From: Stenotrophomonas_A sp035629025
GTDB lineage: Bacteria > Pseudomonadota > Gammaproteobacteria > Xanthomonadales > Xanthomonadaceae
NCBI GenBank assembly: GCA_035629025.1
Contig: DASPIU010000051.1
Location: 11,177-75,176, forward strand
Direction of reading: 5' to 3'
Length of the DNA: 64,000 nucleotides
Made by a program: the position numbers and the translations under genes. Below, piece after piece: positions 24,401-33,300 of the stretch (position 1 is its first letter; the number at the start of each line of letters is the position of its first letter). A model generated the notes under the pieces. It made no database searches. It was not told where the DNA came from and was given only the letters and a program-made list of their open reading frames with translations.

Positions 24401-25134
24401 ACGTCATTCGTCGTGCACTTGCCCTGCTTATTGGTGACGGCACACGAACCATCCAGGGGATGAACCTTGGGGTCATACACCAGCAAGGGGGCCGTCTTGT
24501 CGCCAAGGTCGAGGTTCTGGGTAACCCACATCTTGTTGCCCAGGCCATCGATGCGGATCATGACCTTGGACCACTTTGACGCCATCGCCCCCTTCACCGT
24601 GCCGCCACCATTGACGGTGCGACGCGGGTAGTTGCCGGTCTGGTTGCGGTCGGCGATAGCCTTTTCCACCACCGTGGTCGTCGGCGTATCAATGACTCTG
24701 TAGCCACCGGTCAAAGCCGAGCGGAACGGGTCGATGGTCTGCGTCGCAGCCCAGTTCAGGAAGTTGCCGGACCAGTAGCCATCAGCCGAGCACTGGTAGT
24801 TGCTATCGGGCGCCGCAGTGGCCTTGGAGACCGGGTAGAAGTAGCGATTGGTCTCGGTCGCGTCGTAGTTGTACTTGTAGCACTTCGCCGAGTCGAAATA
24901 GCCCACGTACTTGCGGCCGACGACATAATCGCCGAGGTTGGCCACGCTGATGGCTGTCGGGTATTCGACCGACGGCACCAGGGCCAGGTTGCCTGGGACG
25001 TTGCTGCCGACATAAAGCGGCGACTGCGATACTTCGACTTCCGCGCCCGCCCCGCCCGTCACCGCGATCAGCAGCCCCGCCAGTGCAGCGAGCCACCGGC
25101 TCTGACGCACGCTCTTGTTAGTTCGAGTCTTCAT
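21409..25134 (-). CDS. pilY1: Type IV pilus tip/biogenesis protein PilY1
   Basis: A 1241-residue protein with a signal peptide (MKTRTNKSVRQSRWLAALAGLLIAVTGGAGA). The variable N-terminal two thirds are about 750 residues. The conserved PilC/PilY1 beta-propeller follows, with FFAGTWRGDLVAYD, PMIYVGANDGMLHAFNATTG, FVPKAAMDHLLDYTS, WRSVLVGTMGRGGRGAFALDVTDP and RIYAGDLQGNMWRFDMNGDSG. PilY1 sits at the pilus tip, antagonises retraction and is tied to surface sensing. ATG 25134 is preferred to a start at 25212 that precedes the signal peptide. It lies between pilX and pilE with overlap or close spacing. Confidence 0.95.
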   Translation of the reverse strand: MKTRTNKSVRQSRWLAALAGLLIAVTGGAGAEVEVSQSPLYVGSNVPGNLALVPSVEYPTAISVANLGDYVVGRKYVGYFDSAKCYKYNYDATETNRYFYPVSKATAAPDSNYQCSADGYWSGNFLNWAATQTIDPFRSALTGGYRVIDTPTTTVVEKAIADRNQTGNYPRRTVNGGGTVKGAMASKWSKVMIRIDGLGNKMWVTQNLDLGDKTAPLLVYDPKVHPLDGSCAVTNKQGKCTTNDVDAIFELSVRVKVCDSAAGLEANCVQYSQGYKPEGLIQEYSQRIKYSIFGYLNIDGNAVDTGVMRARQKFVGPKTYAPEQGPLANPNQEWNPTTGVLVVNPDKTDADATTALVGASKPIVNSGVINYLNKFGQMNTGKNIKSNDDVSELYYAALRYFKNQGDVPAYSAFTSTDANTRYQQADAFPVITNWKTKRLDPIAYWCQTNVVLGIGDTNTHNDKNLPGNDGYGGTSRSNEPAMPDEVKADKTVDVVSLLTKILKMEGQSASTALSRATSASFNGNGNSGYIAALAYHAHTTDIRSDLPGMQTISTHWVDVVENGDYKSKTNNQYWLAGKYGGFTVPAGYDSSTNETPLPQSQWWTNGQYVNNNTNFQRADNFYVANEATKMVESLKKAFERIIDEMKGSAGSLASNTTKLETGARTYQSVFFAGTWRGDLVAYDVNSATGALTQAWSASTQFPNWSNRAIKFANGSSLTNFAYGNLSGTPLAGATQAQIDYLRGDRSQESAKDVTGGLRIRSGVLGDIVNSQPVYVGAPNARLYTGATFIGASIYPAFAASRAARTPMIYVGANDGMLHAFNATTGAETFAFVPKAAMDHLLDYTSKDYNHRYFVDGELTVSDVFDTSTGAWRSVLVGTMGRGGRGAFALDVTDPANISLLWDETSTDIGALGNNLGKPIIGQLADGDWYVMLGNGPNSPSGSAELIIIDLLTGEASSIDTGATGDNGLSAVLAWSSNNNYIVDRIYAGDLQGNMWRFDMNGDSGTSTRLFSAVHGSTAQPITAAPAAARDPATGLTWIFFGTGKYLSDGDLSNKDVQTWYGLIDRGTVIPSDRSTLVGVDIIAEGEVSGFTARVIENVSAPGPDGWYMDLLPPSDMAQGERMVVSNFFQGTALIGTTRIPDAGDVCSPSGKGFVMAINPFTGGRLTQSFFDFDGSGGSSTGDTLNGAPASGIGLSSSPNNPIFLGNVMQVGLDDASTVSIGTNSSALSMRRVSWRELLRND

Positions 25135-25144
25135 GGGCGGGCCC

Positions 25145-25720
25145 TTACCTGACCGTGACATTCGTTTGCAGGACGACGATCGCGCGACCGCCGGACGCAG
25201 AGGGATCGGCACTGCGCGCGATCACCCGGTAATAGTGTTCAAGCGACGTACCGCCGCTGCCGCCGTACTGGTTCTGGTTGATGCTCGAACCCAGGCCAAG
25301 CTGGTCCTCGCTGGTGCGCTGGCCGAGATACTCGATGTAGTACTGCGACGGGCCAGCCTGGAGTTCCTGTACAACGTCCGAGTCCACCCAGCATTCCTCG
25401 GTGCCCGCGGCACAGCCGGCAGATGCATTGCCGGTATAGGTGTTGGCGGGGATCGCCGCGCACACCGTATTGGGAAGCGAGCAGTTGAACCCGGCGATGT
25501 TGCCGCTGCCGGCAGCATCGCGGATCACGGCCTCGGCGTCACGCAGTGCACCCTCCGCCGCCTGGAAGCCAAGGCTGCGGTCGTACATGTTGGAGGACAT
25601 GCGTTCCTGCAACAGCGTGCCGCGCAACACGACCAGGCCGAGCAAGGTCATGACCAGCAACAGCAGAAGCACGACGATCAGGGAAATGCCCGACTGCCTG
25701 GCGGGTGATTGGGTCGTCAT
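25145..25720 (-). CDS. pilX: Minor pilin assembly protein PilX
   Basis: A 191-residue minor pilin. After a basic leader comes SG/ISLIVVLLLLLVMTLLGLVVLRGTLLQERMSSNMYDR. Position +5 is not Glu, as is normal for PilX, and the LQERMSSN.YDRSLGFQAAEGALRDAE stretch is the PilX N-terminal hallmark. The globular domain has several cysteines. Its ATG overlaps the pilW stop by 4 bp, indicating translational coupling. Confidence 0.93.
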   Translation of the reverse strand: MTTQSPARQSGISLIVVLLLLLVMTLLGLVVLRGTLLQERMSSNMYDRSLGFQAAEGALRDAEAVIRDAAGSGNIAGFNCSLPNTVCAAIPANTYTGNASAGCAAGTEECWVDSDVVQELQAGPSQYYIEYLGQRTSEDQLGLGSSINQNQYGGSGGTSLEHYYRVIARSADPSASGGRAIVVLQTNVTVR

Positions 25721-26673
25721 GAATTCCGATTCCTGATGCTAACGACGGTGGTAATGCGCCGGCTGATCGGCTGCTTGTCCGTGCCGACCGCCTCAACCGA
25801 ATTCACTGCCATCTCGACCTTTACCGCGATCACGTTCGCCCAGTTCGGGCCAGCGCTCGCGTCCACGTAGTCGGTGGCGCCGGTGACCAGATACTGGAAC
25901 TGAAGGTCGGTCACCCCTTCGGTGATCTCGTTGGAGGACGCCACTCCCCCTGGACCCACGACGGTCTGATACAGGGAGGTGCCACCACGGCCGTTGTCGG
26001 CCACGTACCAGCGCACCGCGTGCAGCTCGGTCAAAAGCGAATTGATTTCGTAGGTGTAACTGTTGGAACCGGCGACACACACACCGGGCAGGCGCCCCAG
26101 TCGCGTGCACGAATTCAGGGCGCCGCTCCCGTAGCTGACGCTGTCGCCCGAGACGGTGTCGGCCTGAACGACCGCGACTTGTTGCCTGTCGCACAGAAGC
26201 ATGACTGCATTGGAGTGCAGGTCCTCCGCTGCCGCATCCAGGGTCAGCGTCTGCGCGCCCGCATCATGGGCGATCACGGTCGCCCCACCCGGGCTCGCCG
26301 ACAGCAGCTGAATCGCATCGGTCGCAGCCTTGGAACCAGCCAGGCTGCCGTTGTCGTAACCGCCCACCGGCCTGGCCCAATCGCTCCACCAGTTGGCGGT
26401 CGGGTTGGCCAGGACGTTGGCGACCGGCAGATTCACGTCGCAGGCATTGCCGCCGGCTTCGCGGATGTCGCGCGCCATCATCTCGAAGGCAGTGCGGGCG
26501 GATTCCTGCAGCCTGCTCATGCCCTCGGTCGTGGTGTAGGTCACCCGGTTCGACAGGAAGATGCCGATGGCAGCGCCCACCACCAGCAGGCCCAGCAGCA
26601 TCGAGATCATCAACTCGATCAGGTTGAAGCCGGCTTGCCCGGCGCGCGAACCGTGTCGGGAAAAAGTGTTCAC
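25717..26673 (-). CDS. pilW: Minor pilin PilW
   Basis: A 318-residue minor pilin. The signal is AG/FNLIELMISMLLGLLVVGAAIGIFLSNR with Glu at +5, followed by the PilW hallmark EGMSRLQESARTAFEMMARDIREAGGNAC. The large globular domain ends in VSIRNRNS. The start overlaps the pilV stop by 4 bp. PilW is needed with PilV and PilX for the initiation complex of the pilus. Confidence 0.94.
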   Translation of the reverse strand: MNTFSRHGSRAGQAGFNLIELMISMLLGLLVVGAAIGIFLSNRVTYTTTEGMSRLQESARTAFEMMARDIREAGGNACDVNLPVANVLANPTANWWSDWARPVGGYDNGSLAGSKAATDAIQLLSASPGGATVIAHDAGAQTLTLDAAAEDLHSNAVMLLCDRQQVAVVQADTVSGDSVSYGSGALNSCTRLGRLPGVCVAGSNSYTYEINSLLTELHAVRWYVADNGRGGTSLYQTVVGPGGVASSNEITEGVTDLQFQYLVTGATDYVDASAGPNWANVIAVKVEMAVNSVEAVGTDKQPISRRITTVVSIRNRNS

Positions 26674-27134
26674 AGTTGGGTCACCGTTTCGATCTTCTGC
26701 TCCGCAACGCCGCTTCCATCGACTTCCTTGGCGCGGCTATCGTCCCACTGGACTGCGATCGTGCAGTCGCCATCCGCGCAGTCGATCGAACCGCAGGTGC
26801 TGTCGGCGTCGGCAATCGTGCTCTTCAGGCTGCCGATCCACAAAGCCTGATCCTTCTCGACCAGGCTGTCGCCGGTGGGAGCCGTGCACATCATGCCGCC
26901 GGTGTTGTAGTTGCCCAACAGAGCAGCGTCGCGGTTGGCGCGCATGGCATCCAGAATGGTGTAGGTCTGCATGACCACCTGGCTGCGCGACATCGCACTC
27001 TGGTTGTTGCGCAAGGCGGTGGTCTGCATCGCGGCGATGCCGAGCATGCCTACACCGAGAATGAGCACGGAGATCATCACCTCGATGAGGCTGATGCCAC
27101 GCATGCCGCTGGAAAAGACGACTGGTCGTTTCAT
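26670..27134 (-). CDS. pilV: Minor pilin PilV
   Basis: A 154-residue minor pilin with signal RG/ISLIEVMISVLILGVGMLGIAAMQTTALRNNQSAMSRSQ, the PilV pattern. The C-terminus is DSRAKEVDGSGVAEQKIETVTQL. I chose ATG 27134, which has GAGG 8 bp upstream; a GTG at 27146 overlaps the fimT stop by 4 bp and would add four residues, so coupling from fimT is possible in either case. Confidence 0.93.
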   Translation of the reverse strand: MKRPVVFSSGMRGISLIEVMISVLILGVGMLGIAAMQTTALRNNQSAMSRSQVVMQTYTILDAMRANRDAALLGNYNTGGMMCTAPTGDSLVEKDQALWIGSLKSTIADADSTCGSIDCADGDCTIAVQWDDSRAKEVDGSGVAEQKIETVTQL

Positions 27135-27142
27135 GGTCAGCC

Positions 27143-27697
27143 TCACGCGCCCCCGCAGGCGCCGTTGCCCGACGCGCGGGTAATGGAAATACGGCTACCG
27201 CCGGTGATGGAAACCAGGCGGATGTTCTGCTCAGGGTTGCTCACCGGCATGCAGATGCTGACCGTGGCCGCCACCGGCGCGCCGCTGGAGTCCCGCGCAA
27301 TGCCGTCGGAACCGAAGGTGATGGTGTCTTCCATTCCCTGCAGCGCAGCGTCGCCGGTGATATCCAGGCCGGGGCTGAGGGTCATCGAGCGCAGCACGGT
27401 GCCGTCGCGGTCCACGATGGCAACGCTGGTCCACGCGCTGCCCGACGTGCAAGTCGTTCCATCATCGCTGCGGCACAGCGACACCGAGCCGTTGAGCTTG
27501 ATGGCTTCGGAGCGCGCCGTCTGGAACGCCACAATCAGGTCGTTTGCCGTGCCCGACAGGCGATTGCTGCGCACAAGCCCGGTGAAACTGGGGACAGCCA
27601 TCGCGCAAAGTATGGCCAGCACTGCAACGGTGACGGCGAGCTCGACGAGGGTGAAACCTCTTTCCCCCGCCACACGCCTGCCCGGATGTCTACACAT
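27143..27697 (-). CDS. fimT: FimT/FimU-type minor pilin, first gene of the operon
   Basis: A 184-residue GspH/FimT family protein with signal RG/FTLVELAVTVAVLAILCAMAVPSFTGLVRSNRL and a globular domain with cysteines in SLCRSDDGTTC and SICMPVSN. ATG 27697 follows GGGGGC. It opens the fimT-pilV-pilW-pilX-pilY1-pilE operon; the promoter must lie in the 154 bp shared with the divergent sensor kinase gene. I see no sigma-54 site there. Confidence 0.92.
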   Translation of the reverse strand: MCRHPGRRVAGERGFTLVELAVTVAVLAILCAMAVPSFTGLVRSNRLSGTANDLIVAFQTARSEAIKLNGSVSLCRSDDGTTCTSGSAWTSVAIVDRDGTVLRSMTLSPGLDITGDAALQGMEDTITFGSDGIARDSSGAPVAATVSICMPVSNPEQNIRLVSITGGSRISITRASGNGACGGA

Positions 27698-27851
27698 AAC
27701 GCCCCCAAGTTTTCCCCGTCAAAAAACTAACGCCACCTCGGCGCCCGCGCCACACCCCCCCGACGGACGGCACCAGCTCTGGTCCGAACGGCTCGGCTGC
27801 GAGCGTGGCCGAATACCGGCATCATGTCCGGGTCCCGGAACCGACACGTCC

Positions 27852-28874
27852 ATGGCCGAGGCCTACAGCAACAACCAACTCGAAGCCCTCAAGCAGCCCA
27901 CCACGATCATCTGGATCGTCATGGCTGGCGAGTGCATAGCCGCGATTCTCGCCCTTGCGCCGGGGACTACTCCTGCCGCCAACCGGTGGGTGTACTTTGG
28001 CCTGGCCTCGCTTGGAATCCAGTGGGTGGGATTGCTGACCCTGGCGACACTGCTCATGCTGCGCCGGCCCCTGGCGGGCCGCAGCGCGCTGGTCGTGTCG
28101 GCAGCCACCCTCGGCCTGCTCCAGGTTCTGACCTGGGTCACCAGCGGCGTCATTCTGTGGGCTTTCAGCAGCTTCTGGCGGCTGACCACAGGTGAGTGGC
28201 TGACGTTGTCGCTGCAGCTGTCCAGCATCGCGCTGCTGGTAGGGCTCATGGGCATGGCAGCGCTCAACAACCATATCCGGGTCCGCCAACTGGCGGTGCG
28301 CGCCAAACAGGCCGAGATCGATGCCCTGACCGCCCGGGTCCAGCCACACTTCCTGTTCAACGCCCTCAACGCGGCGACGACCCTGGTTCATCGCGAACCG
28401 GAACGAGTGGAACAGATCCTGTTGGACTTGTCTGACCTGTTCCGCGCGGCCCTGGCTGGACCGGCGGAAATCGACATCGCCGACGAAATCCTGCTCGCGC
28501 AGCGCTACGTGGACATTGAATCCATCCGCTTCGGCGAGCGGATGACAGTCAACTGGCAACTGCCCTCGCCCCTTCCTGCCCTGCGCCTGCCCCGGCTAAG
28601 CCTGCAACCGCTGGTGGAGAACGCGGTCCATCACGGCATAGAAAACTCGACCGCCGCCGGGCAGATCACGGTTTCGCTGACCCAGCAGGCCGGCCAGTGG
28701 CAAATCAAGGTGAACAACAGCGTGCCAGCCAGCGCCGAGGCGCTGGCTCGTCGCCGCGGCCACAAGGTGGGCCTGTCTGCCCTGCAGGCGCGACTGGCCG
28801 GTTCCGAACGCGTGTCGCTGACAACAGCGGCAACGCCCGGCCAGTTTGAAGCCACCTTGACGTTCAGGCCATGA
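27852..28874 (+). CDS. LytS/AlgZ-type membrane sensor histidine kinase
   Basis: A 340-residue kinase of the His_kinase (LytS/FimS) class. About four membrane helices occupy residues 17-140 (IIWIVMAGECIAAILAL, WVGLLTLATLLML, LVVSAATLGLLQVLTWV, LQLSSIALLVGLMGMAAL), with no periplasmic sensor domain. The phospho-acceptor is His166 in ARVQPHFLFNALNA; the ATP-binding N box is LQPLVENAVHHGIE and a G box is GHKVGLSALQARL. Start ATG 27852 has a poor ribosome-binding site. It diverges from the minor pilin operon. In Pseudomonas the related FimS(AlgZ)/AlgR pair controls that very operon, but here no LytTR regulator is adjacent. Its last 11 bp overlap ppnN on the other strand. Confidence 0.88.
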   Translation: MAEAYSNNQLEALKQPTTIIWIVMAGECIAAILALAPGTTPAANRWVYFGLASLGIQWVGLLTLATLLMLRRPLAGRSALVVSAATLGLLQVLTWVTSGVILWAFSSFWRLTTGEWLTLSLQLSSIALLVGLMGMAALNNHIRVRQLAVRAKQAEIDALTARVQPHFLFNALNAATTLVHREPERVEQILLDLSDLFRAALAGPAEIDIADEILLAQRYVDIESIRFGERMTVNWQLPSPLPALRLPRLSLQPLVENAVHHGIENSTAAGQITVSLTQQAGQWQIKVNNSVPASAEALARRRGHKVGLSALQARLAGSERVSLTTAATPGQFEATLTFRP

Positions 28875-30252
28875 CCCGATAACAGGGCTTGTACTCACCC
28901 GAAATCTTCATCCGGCGCTGCTCCACAAACGCACGCAGCAACTCGTCCAGCGCCTGCATCATCGCCGGGTCGCCATTGATCTCGAACGGCCCGTGCTGCT
29001 CGATCCGCTGCATGCTCTCTTCCTTGACGTTGCCGGCCACAATGCCCGAGAACGCGCGGCGCAGGTCGGCGGCCAGCGCCGGTGCCGGCCGGCCCTGGTG
29101 CAGGTCGAGGGTAGCCATGGTCTCGTGCGTGGGCACGAAGGGACGCTGGTATTCCTCGGGGATGTTGAGCGACCAGTTGAAGTAGAACGAGTCGCGCTGG
29201 GCAATGCGGTACTCGCGCACCTGCTTGATGCCGCGAGTCATGCGTCGCGCCACGTCGACCGGGTCGCCGGTGATGATCTCGTAGCGGCTGGCAGCTTCTT
29301 CGCCCAGGGTCAGGCGGATAAAACGGTCGATCTGCTCGAAGTACGGCGCGGCGATGGTCGGGCCGGTGAGGATCAGCGGCAACGGCAGATGCGAGTTTTC
29401 CTCGCGCAGCAGGATGCCGAGCAGATACAGGATTTCCTCGGCCGTGCCGACGCCGCCAGGGAACACGATGATGCCGTGACCAATGCGGACGAAGGCCTCC
29501 AGGCGCTTCTCGATGTCCGGCATGATCACCAGGTGATTGACGATCGGATTGGGCGACTCGGCGGCGATGATGCCCGGCTCGGTCACGCCGATATAGCGGG
29601 TGTTGTGGCGGCGCTGCTTGGCATGGGCGATCGTGGCGCCCTTCATCGGGCCCTTCATCGCGCCCGGGCCGCAGCCAGTGCAGATGTCCAGGCCGCGCAG
29701 GCCGAGCTCGTAGCCCACCTGCTTGGTATAGAGGTATTCGTCACGCGAGATCGAATGGCCGCCCCAGCACACCACCAGGTTAGGATCGGCCGGGTGCAGG
29801 ATGCGCGCGTTGCGCAGCAGGCCGAACACCGCGTTGGTAATGCCCTCGCCCGACTCCAGGTCGGCGGCGTACTGCGGGCCCAGCTCGATCGCCATATAGG
29901 CCAGGTCGCGGACCACGGCAAACAGCAGCTCGGCCACGCCGCGGATGATTTCGCCATCGACAAAGGCCATGGCCGGCGCCTTCTTCAGGTCGATGCGCAC
30001 GCCGCGGTCCTGCTGCGCCACCTGGATGTCGAAGTCCGGGTACAGGTCGCGCGCGGCGCGCGGGTCGTCGGAGGCGCTGCCGCTGGTCAGCACCGCCAGC
30101 GCGCAGCGGCGCAGCAATTCATGCATGCCGCCGGCGGACGCGTCGCGCAGGCGCGCCACCTCGGCCCGCGACAGCACGTCCAGTCCACCGCGCGGGTAGA
30201 TCCGCGCGTCCACCACCGGCAGCGCGGACGCCGCCTTGTTGCCGAGTTCCAT
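28864..30252 (-). CDS. ppnN: Nucleotide 5'-monophosphate nucleosidase PpnN
   Basis: A 462-residue LOG-family enzyme close in length to E. coli PpnN (YgdH). The LOG core has CTGCGPGAMKGPMKGA and the catalytic PGGVGTAEE, here in IIVFPGGVGTAEEILYLLGI; the flanking N- and C-terminal extensions are those of PpnN. The enzyme splits purine and pyrimidine monophosphates into base and ribose 5-phosphate, and E. coli PpnN is stimulated by (p)ppGpp. The start codon ATG 30252 is followed by ELGNKAASALP. It is a single gene, convergent with the sensor kinase. Confidence 0.92.
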   Translation of the reverse strand: MELGNKAASALPVVDARIYPRGGLDVLSRAEVARLRDASAGGMHELLRRCALAVLTSGSASDDPRAARDLYPDFDIQVAQQDRGVRIDLKKAPAMAFVDGEIIRGVAELLFAVVRDLAYMAIELGPQYAADLESGEGITNAVFGLLRNARILHPADPNLVVCWGGHSISRDEYLYTKQVGYELGLRGLDICTGCGPGAMKGPMKGATIAHAKQRRHNTRYIGVTEPGIIAAESPNPIVNHLVIMPDIEKRLEAFVRIGHGIIVFPGGVGTAEEILYLLGILLREENSHLPLPLILTGPTIAAPYFEQIDRFIRLTLGEEAASRYEIITGDPVDVARRMTRGIKQVREYRIAQRDSFYFNWSLNIPEEYQRPFVPTHETMATLDLHQGRPAPALAADLRRAFSGIVAGNVKEESMQRIEQHGPFEINGDPAMMQALDELLRAFVEQRRMKISGEYKPCYRVMA

Positions 30253-30302
30253 GAGCTACTCCTTCAATGCAGCCGCGGGACTGTAACCCAGTCCCCCCGA
30301 CA

Positions 30303-30332
30303 AAAGAAAACGGCCGGGTCGCCCCGGCCGTT
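30303..30332 (-). terminator. Terminator of the Oar-like receptor gene
   Basis: 10-bp stem AACGGCCGGG/CCCGGCCGTT with loop TCGC; on the minus strand it is followed by TTTTCTTTT. It lies 28 bp past the receptor stop codon. Confidence 0.9.
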
Positions 30333-30359
30333 CCTTGTTGTGCCGCAGTTCCGAAGGGA

Positions 30360-33300
30360 TCAGAACTGGTAGCGGAAGCCCAGCTGCATGGACCACTGCG
30401 AGACACCGACGTTGAAGCCGTCGGCGTCGGCGTTGGCTACGGTCGGCTTGTCGGCGCTGACGTAGTTGTACACGTACTTGCCCTGGTAGATCCCCTGCAA
30501 GGTGGCCACGCGGGCGTCCGCGTAGAAGCCGTAGTCGTAGATCTGGCCCCACTTCTTGTTCAGCAGGTTGCCGACGTTCTGGATATCCAGCCAGATTTCC
30601 GACTTGTGACCCTTGAAGAAGCCCGGCAGCTCCTGGCTGATGCGCACGTCGAACGTGTTCACCCAGCCGGCACGGAACTCATTGGCCGGGGCGTAGCTGC
30701 CCGCGTACTTGGCCAGCTGCGGGTTGGCGGCGAGCCAGTCGAAGAAGCTCTTCTCCATCGCCGCATTGGCGACGAACTGGCCACCGGTCGTCAGGTTGCC
30801 GAACAGCACGTCACCCGGACCCGACGGCACGTAGAACAGGTCGTTGGCGGTACGCGTGTCGCCGTTGGCGTCGTTGACGTAGACGTAGCTGTAGGGACGG
30901 CCACTGCGGCCTTCGTAGAACAGGCCGATCTGGGTCTGGTAGTCACCGAAGAACTTGTGATGCCAGTTGAGCTGACCGGTAACGCGGTCCTTGATCTCGT
31001 AGCGCGAGGTGTTCTCGGTGTCCGAGTTGGCATTGAACGCGTACTGGTAGCCCCAGCCCGAGCTCGCGGTGGAGCTGGTCAGGCTGCCCACTTCGGTCGC
31101 GTCGGTGTAGGTGTAGCCCAGGGTCCAGGACCAGTCGCTGTCCTCGCTGAACGGCTTGGTCAGCGACACGGTGAACTGCGAGGTGCGGCCCTTGTCGGTG
31201 TTGTCGATCAGGAAGACGTTGTTGTACGAACTGTTGCGGCCATAGCGCGCATCACCCGACGCCCACGCACGACCGGTCTTGCTCGGGTTCCAGTACAGCT
31301 CGCGGCCGTCCGGACCGAGGAACGAGTACTGCGTTTCGCCATCCACCACCGGCCCGATGTTCAGGCTCTGGTAGTACAGCGCGTTCTTGACCTTGGTCAC
31401 CAGCAGCTCGGCCGAACCGACGATGCCGTACCACGGCAGTTCGTGGTCGAACGCCAGGTTGGCCTTCCAGGTCGACGGCAGCTTGAAGTCATTGCCAACG
31501 AAGTTGACGTTCTGCGTCGGCGGCACTGCACTGGCAGACGGCACATTCTGGTTCAGGCCATCCGGGCTGAACGGCACGCCCGGCGTGGTGCCCGGGTTAT
31601 ACAGGGTGTAGGAGTTGTAGTTGTAGCCAGTGGTCGAATAGCTGTTGCTGATCCACACGCTCGGCGCGTCACCCTGGAACAGGCCCACGCCGCCACGCAG
31701 CTGGGTCGGGCGCTCGCTGTCGAAGGTGTAGTTGAAGCCGAAGCGCGGCTGGATCAGGAAGTCCTTGGAGAACACTTCGCTGTTGTTGTAGCCGAAGTAG
31801 TTCGACGCGGCCGCGTTGTAGGTCGGGTTCGGGCTGGTGTCGGCACGGTCGCCACGCAGGCCCAGGGTCAGGGTCAGGTTGCTGTTGACGTACCAGGTGT
31901 CCTGCACGAACAGGCCGATGTTCTTGAGCTTGAAGTCAGCGGCGATCGAGCCTGGGTAGACCTCCGAGCTCAGGTCGTACTGCGCCCAGTTGCCGCTGGC
32001 GAAGTTGTCCAGGCCGTAGAAGCGGTACACGCCCCAGGAGTTGGCACCGTAGTAGTTGTAGATCTCGTTGTCGCTGTAGTCGACGCCGAACTTCAGCTCG
32101 TGGTCGCCGAGGTTCCAGGTACCCGCACCGTAGTAGTTCCAGGTCTTGGTCTGCAGGACGTTGTTCTGCGAGTTGGTCTCGGTTCCGAGGTACAGCACGT
32201 CGCCGCTCGGGCTGGCTTGGCTGCCGCCGAAGTAGATCGCCACGCTCGGCGCGGTGGTCGGGACCACGCGGACGGCCGAGTAATCGCGGTAGGACACCTT
32301 GAACTCGGTCGAGAAGGTATCGGTCCAGTCACTGAACACCTGGCCGACGTAGCTCTCGTTGGTCTTCTCGTGCTGGTACCAGTACGAGCTCAGTGAAGCC
32401 TGGCTGGAGCTGCTCATACCGTTGATGCGCAGCTTGCTCTGCTCGAGCTTGCTATAGCGCAGGTTGGCGCGGTGCGCGTCGGAAATGTTCCAGTCCAGCT
32501 TCAGCGCGTACTCTTCCAGGTCGGTGTTGCCGTCGCTGTCCAGGCCACCGGCGTCAAAGCCCCAGGTGTCCTGCGCGATCTGCTGCGCGCGCGCCACGTC
32601 GCCCATGTCGATCACGGCGTTGGCCTTGCCCAGCGCGGAGCTGCCGAGGTCGGCGCCCGGCGCCTTCTGCTCGAACTTCTCGTAGTTGGCGAAGAAGAAC
32701 AGCTTGTCCTTGACGATCGGGCCGCCCAGGGTCATGCCGTAGGTCTTCTCGCTGTCGAAGCCGTTGAACTTGCTGCCGTCCGGGTTGTCGCCGAACCAGC
32801 TGCCGTCACGGTAGGAGCCGTACACCGAGCCGTGGAATTCGTTGGTGCCGGACTTGGTCACCGCGTTGACGGTGGCGCCCGAAGCGGCGGCAATGGAGAC
32901 GTCATAGTTCGACAGGTTGATGTCGATGGCTTCGATCGCTTCCATCGACACCGGCTGGCGGCGGGTCGGCATGTTGTTGCCTTCCAGGCCGAAGGTGTCG
33001 CTGGCCGACACGCCGTCGATGCTGATCGAGTTGAATCGCGGGTTCTGGCCACCGGCCGAGATGGTGCCCGAGGCGCGGTCAACGAAGGCCACGCGCGGGT
33101 CCAGGCGCATGTAGTCTTGGATGTTGCCGTTGATCGACGGCATGGCCTCGATCTTCTGCTGGTCGATCGCGGTACCGGCACCCATCTTGGTGGCGCTGAA
33201 CACTTCCGAGCCACCGGCCACGGCCACCGCGGTCACGGTGTCCAGGGTGGTGAGGTCGCCGGCCAGCTGCGCATTGACGGTGTTGACCTGGTTCAGCGTC

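Noticed and set aside
30267..32396. 709-codon plus-strand frame opposite the Oar-like receptor
   Set aside because: Antisense shadow with low-complexity Val/Arg/Ala content.
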